In this document: piece after piece, positions 34,211-46,705 of the stretch
Layout of the letters: every line of letters begins with the position of its first letter
Position numbering within the stretch: the first letter of the stretch is position 1
Origin: Symsagittifera roscoffensis
Lineage: Eukaryota > Xenacoelomorpha > Acoela > Convolutidae
Length of the DNA: 64,000 nucleotides
Reading direction: 5' to 3'
NCBI RefSeq assembly: GCF_963678635.1
Contig: NC_087068.1
Coordinates: 19,395,789 to 19,459,788, forward strand
Translations under genes and position numbers: made by a program
The notes under the pieces: model-generated
Seen by the model: only the letters and a program-made list of their open reading frames with translations
Databases searched by the model: none
What the model was told of the DNA's origin: nothing

Positions 34211-34529
34211 ATGGAACTTCACTGCGGGTATGTTAGATAAAAGTTAGCAATGTTACAAGAAGTCTGATCACATTTCTTGATGCTTTAAGTATGGTATTAT
34301 ACTTTCTTTGCATATAATTTACAACCTTAATCATTGACCTGTAAACAGTATCCAAGGGTAATCTCACCGAAGGTTGATTGCGCTCTTATTATTAGGACTT
34401 TCTGAGGACTTTTGAAAACAAGGTTAACATAATTGAGCAGTGAATAAACTTATTCGTCAAATATTTACTTTGCGATACTTGTTTGCAAAGCTAATCTGAA
34501 AACTCTAAAAAAAAGTTCATTTTTGAAAA

Positions 34530-34767
34530 ATGTGGTATCATATATTGGTTATTTTGTTAGCTTTAATTTCTAGTTTATTTTATGTGTCACAGAGTAAATT
34601 TCGCAAGGGCAATTGTTCACCCTATCGGACCATTCGTCCTTTCAATTGGACAGACCTAAATGGCGCGTGGTATGTGATAAAGAAATTTCCGAGCTTCCAT
34701 GAGAAACACATGAACAGCTGCATGGAGATCCATATTGGAAAAAGAAAACCAGTCAATGATACCAGCA
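34530..34767 (+). CDS. lipocalin-like first exon
   Basis: The ATG at 34530 begins a clear signal peptide (MWYHILVILLALISSLFYVS). After it come a Cys (GNCSPYRTIRPF) and DLNGAWYVIKKFPSF, which carries the G-x-W signature of lipocalins, followed by a second Cys (MNSCMEIHIG). Lipocalins are secreted beta-barrel proteins that bind small hydrophobic molecules. The frame ends at a TAG at 34770, but GTTAGT at 34768 is an acceptable donor, giving a phase-1 exon. I could not find the later exons downstream, so the gene is either long or incomplete here. Confidence 0.55.
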
Positions 34768-37700
34768 GTTAGTGCACTTTTGCTGATATCTTTTTAAAAT
34801 AAACAATGAGAAAAAAGCTAGTCGGTAAATTTTTTTCATGCTAAGTTCGCATATGATTAGAAGTTGATATGGCGAAGTTCCATAGCAGAAACTTTTTTCA
34901 CACTCAGTCAAAAGCGGATTTAAGTGAAGGGAACCAAAAGGTTTTACTTGGTTTTAATTCATGGCATCCAACTTTGGCGGTCAACCCTATCAATTGATTG
35001 GATGGGCGCTGGATAGTGTTCTGGATAGGCGCACAATAAGCTGTCTGTGGGTCACTGGAAGCCAGAGTCAAGTTCTGAAAAAAACTTGTTCCAAAATGTA
35101 AATAGACTCCCCTTACAAAAATTCCGTAGATTCCGCGCTTAATTATGCTTAACGTAAATGTTGTCGGCCCATTAGTTTTGTCGCGGAATTCGCGACAAGC
35201 AAAAACAGTTAGTTGTTAGAAATCCGCAAATCTGAATTGTTCCAGAGTCCACAAATTTAAGACAAACTGCAATCTCAAGTTTTGTCACAAGCCCTAGCAG
35301 AAAAACAAACCTTACAAGTTTGGGATTTGAAACTAGTCTAGCTTTTGTGATGTGATTCTTTTTTTCAACGTCAAATTTGGGAACTGCCTTATTGGTTTGA
35401 ATTTTGTGGGTATTTTGTGGAATTCCGTTGGATTGCATCAAATTTGCAGAGAGTTCCACATAAACTCAAGGAGAAATTTAGAATCGGAAGAAGTTCTTTC
35501 AAAATTACAAAACAGGTGCTTACTCATACGATGCGTAGTTTTTTTACGAACAATTTTTTTTCCAACCTAAGTCGCAAATAAAAAGTGCTCATTGATGGCA
35601 TTTTCGTAACTTTCAATTTAATCATTATTAAGCATATTAAAGCATAATTAATTTAAAAGCATTTGTTGCTGCTTTTTTTGGCTAGTATTATGTCCTGCTT
35701 GAAAACCATAGGTATTATGAAAATAATGGGATTTGTTGTTTTTTTTGTTGTTCTCTTGCAACGCTTTGATTTTTTTTTTCTGATTTTTTAGAAAATTTTT
35801 CAATTTTTTTTTTAGAAATTTCAATTTTTCTCGAAAATTACTGAACCGATTTTCAAAAAATGGTACCAGTGGACAAGCCGGCTGCTATTTTATGTGCCGA
35901 CATATTTTGTTTGCTAGTTCTTTTTTCATTTTACCCCACATTATACGGCCTTCGAAAGTTTCATCATGGGGATTTTTGACCTATGCTGGGAGACATTGAA
36001 AACGCAACAGCAAAAACTCGATGAGCAAAACATTGTTTTAGGGTATATTACTTAAAAGTTTGCAAACTCGATGGCTTGTTCTGATATACAGCGACAGTAT
36101 TTAACGAGTTGACGGTAAAATTGACATATTAAAAAGCTTTTGGGGCTAAAACAACAGAAAACGGCCTTTGTTTTGCCTGATTCAATTCATGCCTTATTTC
36201 AGGCACAGTTTTGAAAAACCTAGTCTTTTCAAGGTCAATAATTTAAACCAATTGAATATACTTCTTGGATCAAAACTGGATTTGCCAGGATAATTTTAGG
36301 CATAGTTATTTTCAAGCTTAGGAAACTCAAATTTCTAAAAGAATCGATTGTAAACTAAAAGAATCAAATCTAAAAAAATGTAAAAGAATCAAATGTAAAT
36401 TAGTTGCAATTGGCATAATCGTATTTGGTTCAAAGAGATAGTATGAAAAAATTCTGTTCTTTCAATCATTTTTAATCTGAGGAAGAAAAAAGTAGCGAAA
36501 CTCTTGATGATGCGTTTTCAGTGTCGCCCAGAATATTTATTTTTGAACTTTTTCATTTTATCAAATATTAAATGTACAAATCTGACATGAACGTTTAGAC
36601 TAAAGAACAAATCATTGAGATCTCTCATTCTCAAGAGTCTGTTCCCTAAATTAGGTAGAAAAAAGTTATGATCTGAAAAAAAAACCTTTTTTGACATTTT
36701 GGTTTGTTTTTATATATTTCTTTGACTTGTCTCAAAAATTACCCTGCCTAGTTGGAGACTAAGTGTTCAACCGAAAAAAAACGAGTTATGCGAATCTTCA
36801 CTGCGCAAGCGGGATTGCCCTGCGTTTTGAAAGAAAAGCATGGCCCTAAAAATATCCAATTTTTTGAAACATGTCCTAGTTTTCTTCAAAAATTAACTTG
36901 TTAATTATATGGTTGACAATTCCATCAAACTAAAATGGTGCTTAGATTCTCGCCATTTAATCTGTTTCACACTGGTTTTTGTAGAAAAATCGATATGAAT
37001 TTTGGAAAATCTCATTTTCTAAAAACTTTTTGCCGTTTTTTTAAAGAATTTTCATCACTATTCTCAGTAAACTTTTAGCCGACATTAAGGGTTCAATAGA
37101 AAATCACGGCGTGGAAACATTCTCTGCATAAAAAAAATTTCCCATGCCTTAGTGGACAAAAATTTATGGATTTAGGAAAAGCCAAGTTTTTCAATTTTTG
37201 ATCGTTTTTGGAATGTTTTTCCCTTTTTCAGAAAACTACCTAGCCAAATTTGAAATAAAAAAAACCAACGAAAGAGCTAGTAGTAGTTTTTTTGAGCGGG
37301 TAATCTATTACTTAAGCAGAAAATTTGCTAGGGTTTTGCGTTACGTCCTTATTTTGAAACTTTGAAACTTACACATATCCATATCAGTACAATATAAGAT
37401 TGAACAGATTAGAACAGCTGAGTCCAGAACAGCTGATTCCAAATAGCTGGCCGACTATTTTACTTCCAAGAGATGGTGGGGCAAAGCGAGGACGTAAAAA
37501 CCCTAATCAATACCTGGGATATTCAAATCCGGAACGTTGCAATAGTTTCATTTTTCCGCCGAAATTTTGCTGCATAGTATTGACAATTTGATAAAACTGT
37601 AACTGCTTTATTGTTAGCTAGTGTACGTAAAATTACAAGCTTTCGTGGAGCAGTTGTGAGAACGTATTACTCCTAATCTAAGCAAAACTTTTTCTCAAGT

Positions 37701-38776
37701 TGTATTTTAAAACGTTTCGTTATTTCACTTCCTTTTGCCTGTAAGAGATCTTTTTTCTTCTTTTTCCTCGCCTGTGCTTTTTCCTTGCCTGTATAACAAT
37801 TGGGTTCGACGTGCAGTAAAAATTTTACCTGAAACTTGTGTTTATTTATTGGTCTCCATTTATCGGCCGCAAAAGCCTCTAAAACGCGTCAAAGATGTGT
37901 CTCTGGATTTCCTGTTGTATAGTGTACCCTAATTTTTAGAATTATATGCAACAAGACTGCTCATTTTGACGGCGGAAATCACTTTTCACTTATATCAAAA
38001 CATAATCCTTTTGTCTAAAATATGCCAGTAACTACAATTTCGGGTTGAAAAAACTTCCGTATGATTTTCATAAATGAAATATTAACTTCTGGCTGCGACA
38101 AAAATTGCTCTGTGATTTTTGATTCATTTTTACAAAACAAAACAATCTGCACTACCTCATAGCCAAAAATTCAAAAATTTTGCATGAAAAAAAGCTATTG
38201 GAAAACTTTCGATGATAATAGATGCAATTTTGAAAAATTTTTCTGTAAACCTGTAAAAAACGCTCATCATATAACTTTTTTAAAATGAAATGGTTGGATA
38301 AGTTTTCTCTCGATATACTCCATGTACGTTATTAACTTATAAGCGAGTTTTTGTATCGAATTGTATGATGAGGATTTTTCATGTATGGAGAAACAAGGAA
38401 ACCTAGCTAGGCGTCGTAATTTTGTGCAGGAGAACAGCGCTGATTTAAAATTATCCTCACAATATAAACAACCTCAGAAACTTTCAACTCAATTTTTCAA
38501 TTTAGGTTAAAATTGAACAGGAATTTTAAAAAAATAACCAAAATCTGACAATTTATCCTTACGAGTTTCTGAACCAAAATATCACCAATAAAAATGAGTC
38601 AATTAAATTTTTTGTCAATTAAAAATTACGCTAAAACTAATAAATTAATTCGCGAACAAGTTCTTTTTTTTTATCGAAAAACGTTTCTTACACATCGTAA
38701 CAAATTTCAGGAAGAGAAAACTCTTCAAAATTTTGTATAAAAAAATTCTGCCCGATAGCCAAACAAACAATATATT
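34768..38776. other. A/T-rich region without recognised gene
   Basis: Open frames of 60-95 codons here (for example 35352-35570, 37400-37591 and 37735-37932) have no family match I know and no supporting splice structure. Later exons of the lipocalin gene could be hidden here. Confidence 0.4.
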
Positions 38777-39217
38777 CAGGGGCGGATTTAGGGGGGGCGG
38801 GGGCGCACCCCCCCCCCTCCTCAGGGATTCGAACCCCTGCCAACTCGAAGGGTCCCCCTTTGGTACTTTTTAAGAAATCCATTTTTAGCCGACCGACCCT
38901 AAAATTTTTCTAAAGGCGCCTTGGGCGCCAATATATACTAATCTTGAGGGGGAGCGCGCGCCAAAAAAACGCGTTTTTTTTGTCAAAATTTTCCAAAAAG
39001 TGCCCAAAAACGGCTTTTTTGACCTGTTTTTTCAAAAAATTGCCTGCGGCGCAGAAATTTTGGCCAAAACAGGGTCTTTGTAGTGCTTTGGGAGAGCTCG
39101 GAAAATCAATCTGTTCGACCTGTTCGAAAATCAATCTGAGAAAAAAAAAGTCGTCCAAATTTTCGAAAATTTTTTGAAAATCCGCCCCCCCTCGAGAAAA
39201 ACCTAGATCCGCCCCTG
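38777..39217. mobile_element. hAT-type MITE, 441 bp
   Basis: Terminal inverted repeats CAGGGGCGGATTTAGG (38777) and CCTAGATCCGCCCCTG (39202-39217) match at 15 of 16 positions. The 8-bp flanks AATATATT and AATAGATT match at 7 of 8, as expected for an old hAT target duplication. Inside are C and G runs, GGCGCCTTGGGCGCC near 38917 and no transposase. It needs an enzyme from elsewhere to move. Related degenerate copies are at 51242, 52848 and 57142. Confidence 0.85.
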
Positions 39218-40851
39218 AATAGATTTCTTTAATAATCTAAAACAGTAACCATAAACCCAGATTAAGCAAATTGTCCAACCAAAAATGTTTCGTAAATTTT
39301 ATACTTCGTGTCAATAATTTCCATTCAAACTCATACGTCAGAAAATTATATAAAGTAATTGTGACAAGCAATTTTTGATTTGATTAAAAAACTATCTTAA
39401 TAGCTTTTCCCATATAAAAACTTCAAATGTTTTTATTATCTGTTTAGAGTACTATTTCTGAAAACACTCTATTGTTATGTGTTTATAGACTCACAACTAC
39501 ACCTCGTTTTGCATTTGGATATGGAAGTTTGCTGTAATAGCTACTCTGTAATACTTTTCTAATATGTATGTCAAACCGTAACTTTTCCATTTGGCTTGAA
39601 ATATGTTACTCCAAAATATCGGTAATTAGAAGTTTTGGTTTGTTTTTGTAAGACAGATTGATAGTTTTCGGATCATTTTAAAAAATTAGCTAACTCTTGG
39701 TATATACGAAAATTTGTCAGTCACTTTTACTTCGTTTATAAAATAAGCAAAAATCAAAACAATCCGGAATACCTAATAGCCAAAAACTTACAACCATTTG
39801 CATGCAAAATTGTTTTCGCAAAAACTGTTGATTGATTATAGAAAAGATAGAAACTTATATGAAAAAGAGTTGTTATGCGGTACAAGCTACCCCTCCTGTC
39901 AAACGGGTACAAATCAAATGAATGATATGCTTACAGACATGACTAAGATTAGTAAGACAGTTGTTGTTTCTTGTACAACAGTCTATCTACATAAGTTCTT
40001 CCACGAACGAGATAACTCAGAAAACATCAAAAAAAAATTTTACAATTTTTTTGTAATCGCGTTAGATTCCCCGTTAAGCTCTGAGAAAGTTACAAAATAG
40101 AGATTCCAAAATTGAAAAAAAACATCGCAAATAATTTCTAATGTGTTTTCATATCTTTTATCAGCTATTTTTTTGAATTCACGGCATGTAAAAGTTTTTA
40201 GCGTGTATACATTTCGAACAAAAAACTCCAATACAAAAAAATTAAAGTTTTGTTTCAAAGAATCTCTTAGTTATACGTAATAAGTCGTTAGACGTTTTTT
40301 TGGAGACAAAAAAAATAAATTCTGATAATTCATATAGCTGCGGACGTGTAAAATGAGGGGTTCAGAAATATATCGACAAATTTCTAGTTATCAGCAAAAG
40401 CTTACTCTATAAAAATAGTGTGTTTTTCATTAAACTCTTGTTTGCGAAACGAATCTTTTGGCCTTATTTTACTCTGTGATAGTGGAGAACTTTTAAAATT
40501 ATTGGTAGAAAACGTTTAAAAGTAAACATGCTAAAAATTTTTGTAGGAAAAGTTCTTCCAATCTTACAATTTTCTTGTAAAAAATTTCACTGTCATACGA
40601 CTTTCTTGGAAGAAAATTCCTTATCTTGTAACATCCTTAGAGCTTAAATTCATAAGAGGTTTTAACATTCTTACACGAAAAGTTCTAAGCTAGCGACTTT
40701 TGATCAACTCGGGAAGTCAGAAGTCTACTTTTCTCTAGTAACAGGAAATGGAAAACAAGGTACAACCAAAGGTTAATAACTTTTCTTCAATCATATCATA
40801 TTCTGTCTCAAAGCCCCCAAATTATTCGAAATCTGCTCCACCGAAACAATT

Positions 40852-40886
<35 letters not shown>

Positions 40887-41582
40887 GGATTTTGCAAAAT
40901 CATTATTTCTTCTAGACGTAGAGACTAACAGGCATGGCATAAATTTTTTGACCTCATGCTCTGTTTTTTTTTCAGAAAATACGGAAATTGACAATATGCG
41001 GATGCATAGAAATGCAAAAAAGAACTCGGGCAAAGAGATTTCTTGTTCAATTTTTTCATGTTATACCTCTAAAGTTTTTACAAAACTCTAATGAGTTTTT
41101 TTTGCACACATATTCTTTGTTTTTGTTTAATTAGAGAAAAGCATAATGTTTTCTGAAACATTCAGCAATTTGCTTATGCTTCTGACTTATGCGGTAATTA
41201 TGCCAGCTTCTGTACGGCAAATTCATGTCATGAGTTTAAGCATTTGTGAATAATAAAAGCTCATAAAACTATAGTAAAATTTCAATTTTATGAATTAAAA
41301 TTTCATGGAAAATCAATTCCATTCTAAACTTGTTCATTTCACTGAACGAAGCCAACATCTTCATTCGATCAATTCTATAAAAGAAAGTATTGACGATCAT
41401 ACAGAGTTTGTGCCAAATTTTACACAAAAAATTACAAAAAAAACGCTCGATAAATTAAAGTTAAGAACAAATCGTTCGGGGAAAGATTAACTTGGTGCCT
41501 CTTTATGATTAAAAAGTTTTTTTGGGGTGACTTTCAAGATATTTTCATGTAAGATATGGAGTTTGAAAGGAGAGTATTTCAG
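39218..41582. other. A/T-rich intergenic region
   Basis: No recognised gene. It contains a (CT)n microsatellite at 40853-40883. A 61-codon open frame at 41305-41490 lies just upstream of the next gene but has no known match. Confidence 0.4.
40853..40883. repeat. (CT)n microsatellite
   Basis: An uninterrupted CT dinucleotide run of 31 bases. Confidence 0.95.
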
Positions 41583-41593
41583 AGCGATTTACC

Positions 41594-44500
41594 ATGGTTG
41601 TGAAGAAAACTTACGTTGACGAGCATGGTCAGCGAGGTGTAGCAAGTGGATTGGCGAGGAAGTTCTGGTATGTGTCGAACGATGGGAAGGAAGAGGCATC
41701 GAATGGACAGCTACAAGTCAAGTACTCTTTACCCTTGGGGTAAGCAGCCGGTGAAATAATTCAGCAACAATCAATCTTACTTTACTTTTAAACAGGGGAT
41801 TAACTTCACTATATTAGGATGTATGGCTCTGTAATCATTTTGCGCTCAAAAACATTTTGCGTTCAGAATAAATATTGAAAGGTTTTTGGAGACTAATTTG
41901 ATTTTTATTAGTAAAATTTAGTGTGACCTTTTCATACCAAGTTGTACTTGTATAATTGCACGCCGGTGTTATTGTTGATTCTTAACTTATTCTGATAATT
42001 TTGTTATGTATCAGCATTTATGCTTAACCAAGTGGCTATTTCGAATTGAAATGATTTTTTTTTTAAATTTTATTCAAAATAGTTTGTTAATAAGTCTGTT
42101 AAGTAAGGAAATGAGTAAATCTTGAAAATGCTGAGCCAAAACTAAATGATGCAAAAGTTAAGGCTATGAAAAAGTTCTTGTTTATTTTGGTACCAAATGT
42201 CCCACGCAGTTTGGAATTACTAACAACAACCGTTTTGCTTAAGCATTGGTTAGATTAGCTTAAAAACTGGGATTAGTTTAATAAAACGCCCAGATACATG
42301 GCAGGTTCTTTTGTGGAAATTTTTTCTTCTCTATAAATAATTGATTCTAGGCTATTTTCTTCCTTAAAAACAATAATTTCTGTTTCACCAATATTGAGTA
42401 CCAGTTTTTTTTATTCAAAAATTGATGTAATGTCTCTTTCAGCTACTACAGTGATTTTCTGTTGAAAAGACACTGGTATCATCAACACATTGCGCTACAA
42501 CCAAGTTTCTGTTCATTTTGGTTTCAAAATCATTTATCTAAAGAGAGAAAACCAATGGTGCAAAACTGTACCTTGTGGTACGCCATGATTGTTTAATTCC
42601 GAGTCAGATAAATGACCTAATGAAAACCCTAAATGTATTTTCATTGAAATCTTAAAAAATATCAATCCAAGGTTTTGCGTTGGTGGTTTCCATTTTTTTT
42701 ACTCACAGCTTCATCGTGATATGGATTCTGCGCACTAATAATTTTTTCAAAATCAACCAATTGTTTCAAACCTTTCTGATCAGCTAAATTTTTCTTCGAC
42801 ACCGATCACATACAAAGTGCAAGGTCGAATTGAAATTTAACCCGAAAAAAGCTTTCGAAATATGTTGTCTCTATTAAAATAATATCCATTTCAACCTCGC
42901 AAAACAACAAAAATTAAAAATTTGATTTGTATTGAAAATATACCTTATTGACTACTAAAATGTATTTGGTTGTTTGAAGCTAAGGAAAGGTCGATAAGTG
43001 AGATGTACTGATCCGTTACACCAGATGGTTTTGCGATAATTGGTACAGATAAGATAAAACTCCAGCGGAGTTTTGAGTCCTAATGTTTCATCTGGTTTTC
43101 TTTCTCCTAGAGAAAATTAACTACCTGATTTGCCAAGAAAATGTATGGATAAAGATTTTTTTAGAAGCTTAAAACAGGGTTTTTTTAAATTTAAGATTGA
43201 CTCAATTTCAATTTTCAGTCACTCAAAAATTATCAAGTTGTTAGTATTTCACGAAATTGCAATTTGAAACTTTGAAACATAGTGAGTCCAAGTTATGACA
43301 ATCCCTATTTAAAAACTGTTCATTCAGTGAGTGGAAGATAAATACGATTATAATTTGAGATTAGAAAAAAATTTCCCCCATTTTTGTTCTGAAACCATGT
43401 TTCCATCGGAACAACTTTTTTTTAAAATTTACCTAGAACATCAACAATTTCTTAAGAAATGTTTTGGCCGCTTCTGAAAACTGTAATCTAATAAAATTTC
43501 ATTGTGTTAGACTGACTTGTAGCGATACACAAAAAAAATAAATAGTACAATCAAATATAAATAAAAACACTACCAGGTATTTGATTTTGTCGTTTTCATT
43601 CACCTGAAAGCTTGTTACATAAATTATATTTTGCAAAAAAAGGTTGATTATGTTGCCTTTTTCCTAACTCAAAACACAAAAAAATGAAAAAATGGTAACT
43701 CTATTTCATAAGCTAACAGTTGGAATTGTAACTCAGACGTCTTTTAGTTTGCGAAGAGTTTTTTGTGCTTTCATTTCAGTATTGGATATTAACTTGATAA
43801 AATTAGCCCCTGAGATTTTCAAAAGGAATAATTTGGTTGTAATCTGGTTTTTGTGCGTGTTCTGGTGTCACAAACTTTAGAAGCAGTGAGATGTGTTTTT
43901 CAGCACTCATTTTGTGACCTCGGAAAAGTTTCATTCATTTGCGGCCCATGTTCAACTTTTTTTTGCAAATTACGGAAGAATTTGGGTCGAAAGTTGTCAA
44001 GGTATCGTGAAACTTCGAATACTCGTCTGATTTTTGTTTCAGTAGGTTGTCAATAAACATTTCTGTTTATTTTCGAAAAAAAAAGTTACGCCTTGCTTAA
44101 ACTTTCAAAAATTTCCTGTTGATGAATTAGCGAATGTTTGTTCATATTTGCTAGGCAAGCCATTGTTCTTTCAATTTTTTCTGCTCCTCCCATTTTTTGA
44201 ATTTTGCTTTCTGATAATCATTTGCTGGTCTTGCCGTCTGCAGTTTTTTAATCAGCCACTTTACAGAAATCAGAGAAAATTCAGCTGATGGTTTTTTTTA
44301 CAGCTACAGATTCTTAATGAATTCAAATCACTTCTCGTAATGTTTTCCTTCCATATTTTCCGAGAATGAAGCTGAAAGGAAGTTTTACGTAAAAGCAGAT
44401 AAAGCAAACTAACTTTTAGTTGTCTCCGAAAGTTAGTGTCAAGAAAATATCCAAAGTGCTCGGCCAACTGGTTTTCGAAAGCTCTGCTCAAGCCCCAAGC

Positions 44501-44850
44501 TTAAAGTGTTCTGGACATAAACCGCCATCGTCTCGTAAAAGTAAAACCATGTATAATTTTCTGTTTCAAATTTCAGTGCGACTTGTTTCAGTCCCGTGAG
44601 AGGTTATCTGCAGCTGGAATGGATCGAAATGCTCTCCATCCTCTCCTTCGATCCAGACCCCCTCCTGGGACACCTGCTCCTCTACTACTGTTTCTCACCC
44701 CTCCCTCTCGCAGCTATGGAGCGAGCATGGATACTCAGTCCAATTCCCATCCTCGCTCGCCATACAGTCACTCATTTGAGGCGTATTCTGAGCGGGCTGA
44801 ATGTGGATTTAAGTTTCGTGTTAGACATGGAACAATTCGGTTGCAGATGA
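41594..44850 (+). CDS. two-exon gene of unknown function, 134 aa
   Basis: Exon 1 is 41594-41739 (context ACCATGG, donor GTAAGC) and exon 2 is 44592-44850 (acceptor TTGTTTCAG). Both are G+C-richer than the flanks, and the phases agree exactly (two bases, then one), joining ...YSLPLG to PVRGYLQLEW. Exon 1 encodes KKTYVDEHGQRGVASGLARK; exon 2 encodes a hydrophobic, Leu-rich stretch (LLGHLLLYYCFSPLPLAAME) and ends ...DMEQFGCR before TGA. I do not recognise the family. TATTTCAG at 41575-41582 may be the acceptor of a 5' untranslated exon, and AATAAA at 45048 fits a poly(A) signal. The 2.85 kb intron holds a dead non-LTR retrotransposon. More coding exons cannot be excluded. Confidence 0.55.
42290..42640 (-). 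pseudogene. non-LTR retrotransposon reverse transcriptase remnant
   Basis: Read on the minus strand, GVPQGTVLHHWFSLFR (near 42590-42540) is followed by NDFETKMNRNLVVAQ and VDDTSVFSTENH (near 42480-42440). These are the GxPQG motif and the (Y)xDD box of CR1/Jockey-type reverse transcriptases. Stops follow within the next 15 codons. It is an old fragment inside the intron of the unknown gene. Confidence 0.75.
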
Positions 44851-45483
44851 TTTTAATAATACGATCCGAGTCAGTTAAAATATTATGAGAATCCATTGTT
44901 CGAAAATCAGTTTGATGGCAAAATTTCAACTGAGTCAGTTATGCAGGTAGCATAATTCTATAGCATTGTTTTCAAATGCGCGGTGAAACACATGACAAAT
45001 AGTAAATAATTGTCTTAATTTAGCTTTAGCCGAAAAACTAATCTTGAAATAAACAAAACTGCTGGTATGTCAGAGCAAAGCCTTGAATGTTCCGAATGTC
45101 CCTTATTTCATATCGAATAATTTTTGGGGAAAGAAAACATTGAAAAACTGTAAATTTTGGGCAAAATCAAAGTGTAAAATTTTGAGTCGTTAGAAATTAA
45201 TTTGAACAATTAGCTAGCCTCATTTCACTTTGAAACGATTTTGTTATTTGACATAATTTAGTCCAGAACATGGCTAATTTGGCAATTTTTGAACCCCCTT
45301 TTGAATTTTGTATCACTAGTGGATATTCTAAGCTAGGAGTGCATTTTAAATGAAGTTAATATTCTAACAAAAGAAAAAACCTATGATCAGATAAAAATGA
45401 ATGAAAGATTTTGTTTTCTTCTGCTTGTAAAATAAAACATATCAAGTAAATCTGCAAACTCCGAGGAAACTTAAACAAGGCGG
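44851..45483. other. A/T-rich region, probable 3' UTR of the preceding gene
   Basis: AATAAA at 45048-45053 lies about 200 bases after the stop. Nothing else is recognised. Confidence 0.35.
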
Positions 45484-45997
45484 CTCGTATCAGGGCGAAG
45501 CCCTGAATGTTCGGACTGCCTTTTAAGGTTTATGGAGCAGTAATAACAATAAAAAATTAAATGAAATAAAACAATATGAAAACGTTTTTTTTTTCTGAAA
45601 TTTAAATTTTTTTAATGAAAATCATCTCCCCGCACGCCATATAACAGATTTCGCTCCTTGTAACAAATCAATGATGACAAGTAGGCTTCTTTCAACCAAC
45701 TTGGAAAAATTTCAAAACGGATTAACTCTCCGCTTACGCGTTAATAGCGCGAAATATATCGCGCGTTAATTGTCCCCAATTGGCCAAAACGGCAATCTTT
45801 CAACCCCCGTAACTTTACTAAAAAAGGTCACACGTGAAATATCTTTTCAAATTAAAGCTCAAGACGACAATAAATTTAGAATGATATAGGAAATTCCGTC
45901 AAAAGTCGCTAGTTAAAAAGTCGAAATTTGACTGAAGAAAAAACAACCCACCCCGAGCACAAATATTCCGTTACTTTCGGATCGAAAGTCGGAACGA
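45484..45997 (-). repeat. hairpin-rich repeat R1, copy 2
   Basis: Reverse-complement relative of 26723-27240. The three hairpins are kept: TCAGGGC-GAA-GCCCTGA at 45490-45506, GCGCGA...TCGCGC near 45749-45766, and ACTTTCG-GAT-CGAAAGT near 45972. Loops differ while stems are kept. Confidence 0.75.
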
Positions 45998-46705
45998 AAA
46001 ATTTCCATTGAAATTGAATCTTGATATCGGGCCAAAAAATTTCAACTTGCTTGCAACATTTATCCAAAGAAATCAATAGCTATTTTTTTTAAGAAATGTT
46101 TTGATCACTCAAAAACGGGAGGCATATCTAGCGGGTGTTTTATTTCTACTGAATTTTATTAGACTTGAAGCCTGCTGCCGGTTGATTGAGTGTAGTATCA
46201 TTTTGAAACTATGAATCACTTTGATATTGAGAAAAAATTTTAAAACTGTGCGAGTAGCTTTAAATGATTCAACCTCATGAACTGTGGAAATCTTAGATTG
46301 TAGCTGTTTTTTGGGCTAAAGTTGGCTAAATATTAAAAAAAAATTGAAAAAAAATATATATTTTTGTCAACAATTTTTTTAAACTTCGCTGAGTTGATTA
46401 TTGTGCAGTTTCAAAAACCAAATAAGAATAACATAAAAAGATGAAAAATATCAGTTGATAAAATGCACACTTTGTTTTTCGAGAATCAAATTTATGTTTT
46501 CAAAAATTCAACAAACGAATAATTTTGTTGAGAAACTCAGCATTTTTCAACCAGCTTCAGCTCAAAAATTCAATTTGAATCACCTCCTAGTTTCTTTTAA
46601 AGTGCCTGCTATTAAAACTTAATTCTTTTGCCAACGTTTTACTGTGTCTGAAAAATTAGAACGTGAAATGATTACGTCCCCGTTACATCCTTGTTATGGA
46701 CCTAA
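45998..46705. other. A/T-rich region without recognised gene
   Basis: No open frame of note and no clear repeat. Confidence 0.35.

Noticed and set aside
44583-44888. 101-codon P/R/S-rich frame overlapping exon 2 of the unknown gene
   Set aside because: Its frame does not fit the exon 1 splice phase, and it looks like the off-frame reading of a G+C-rich exon.
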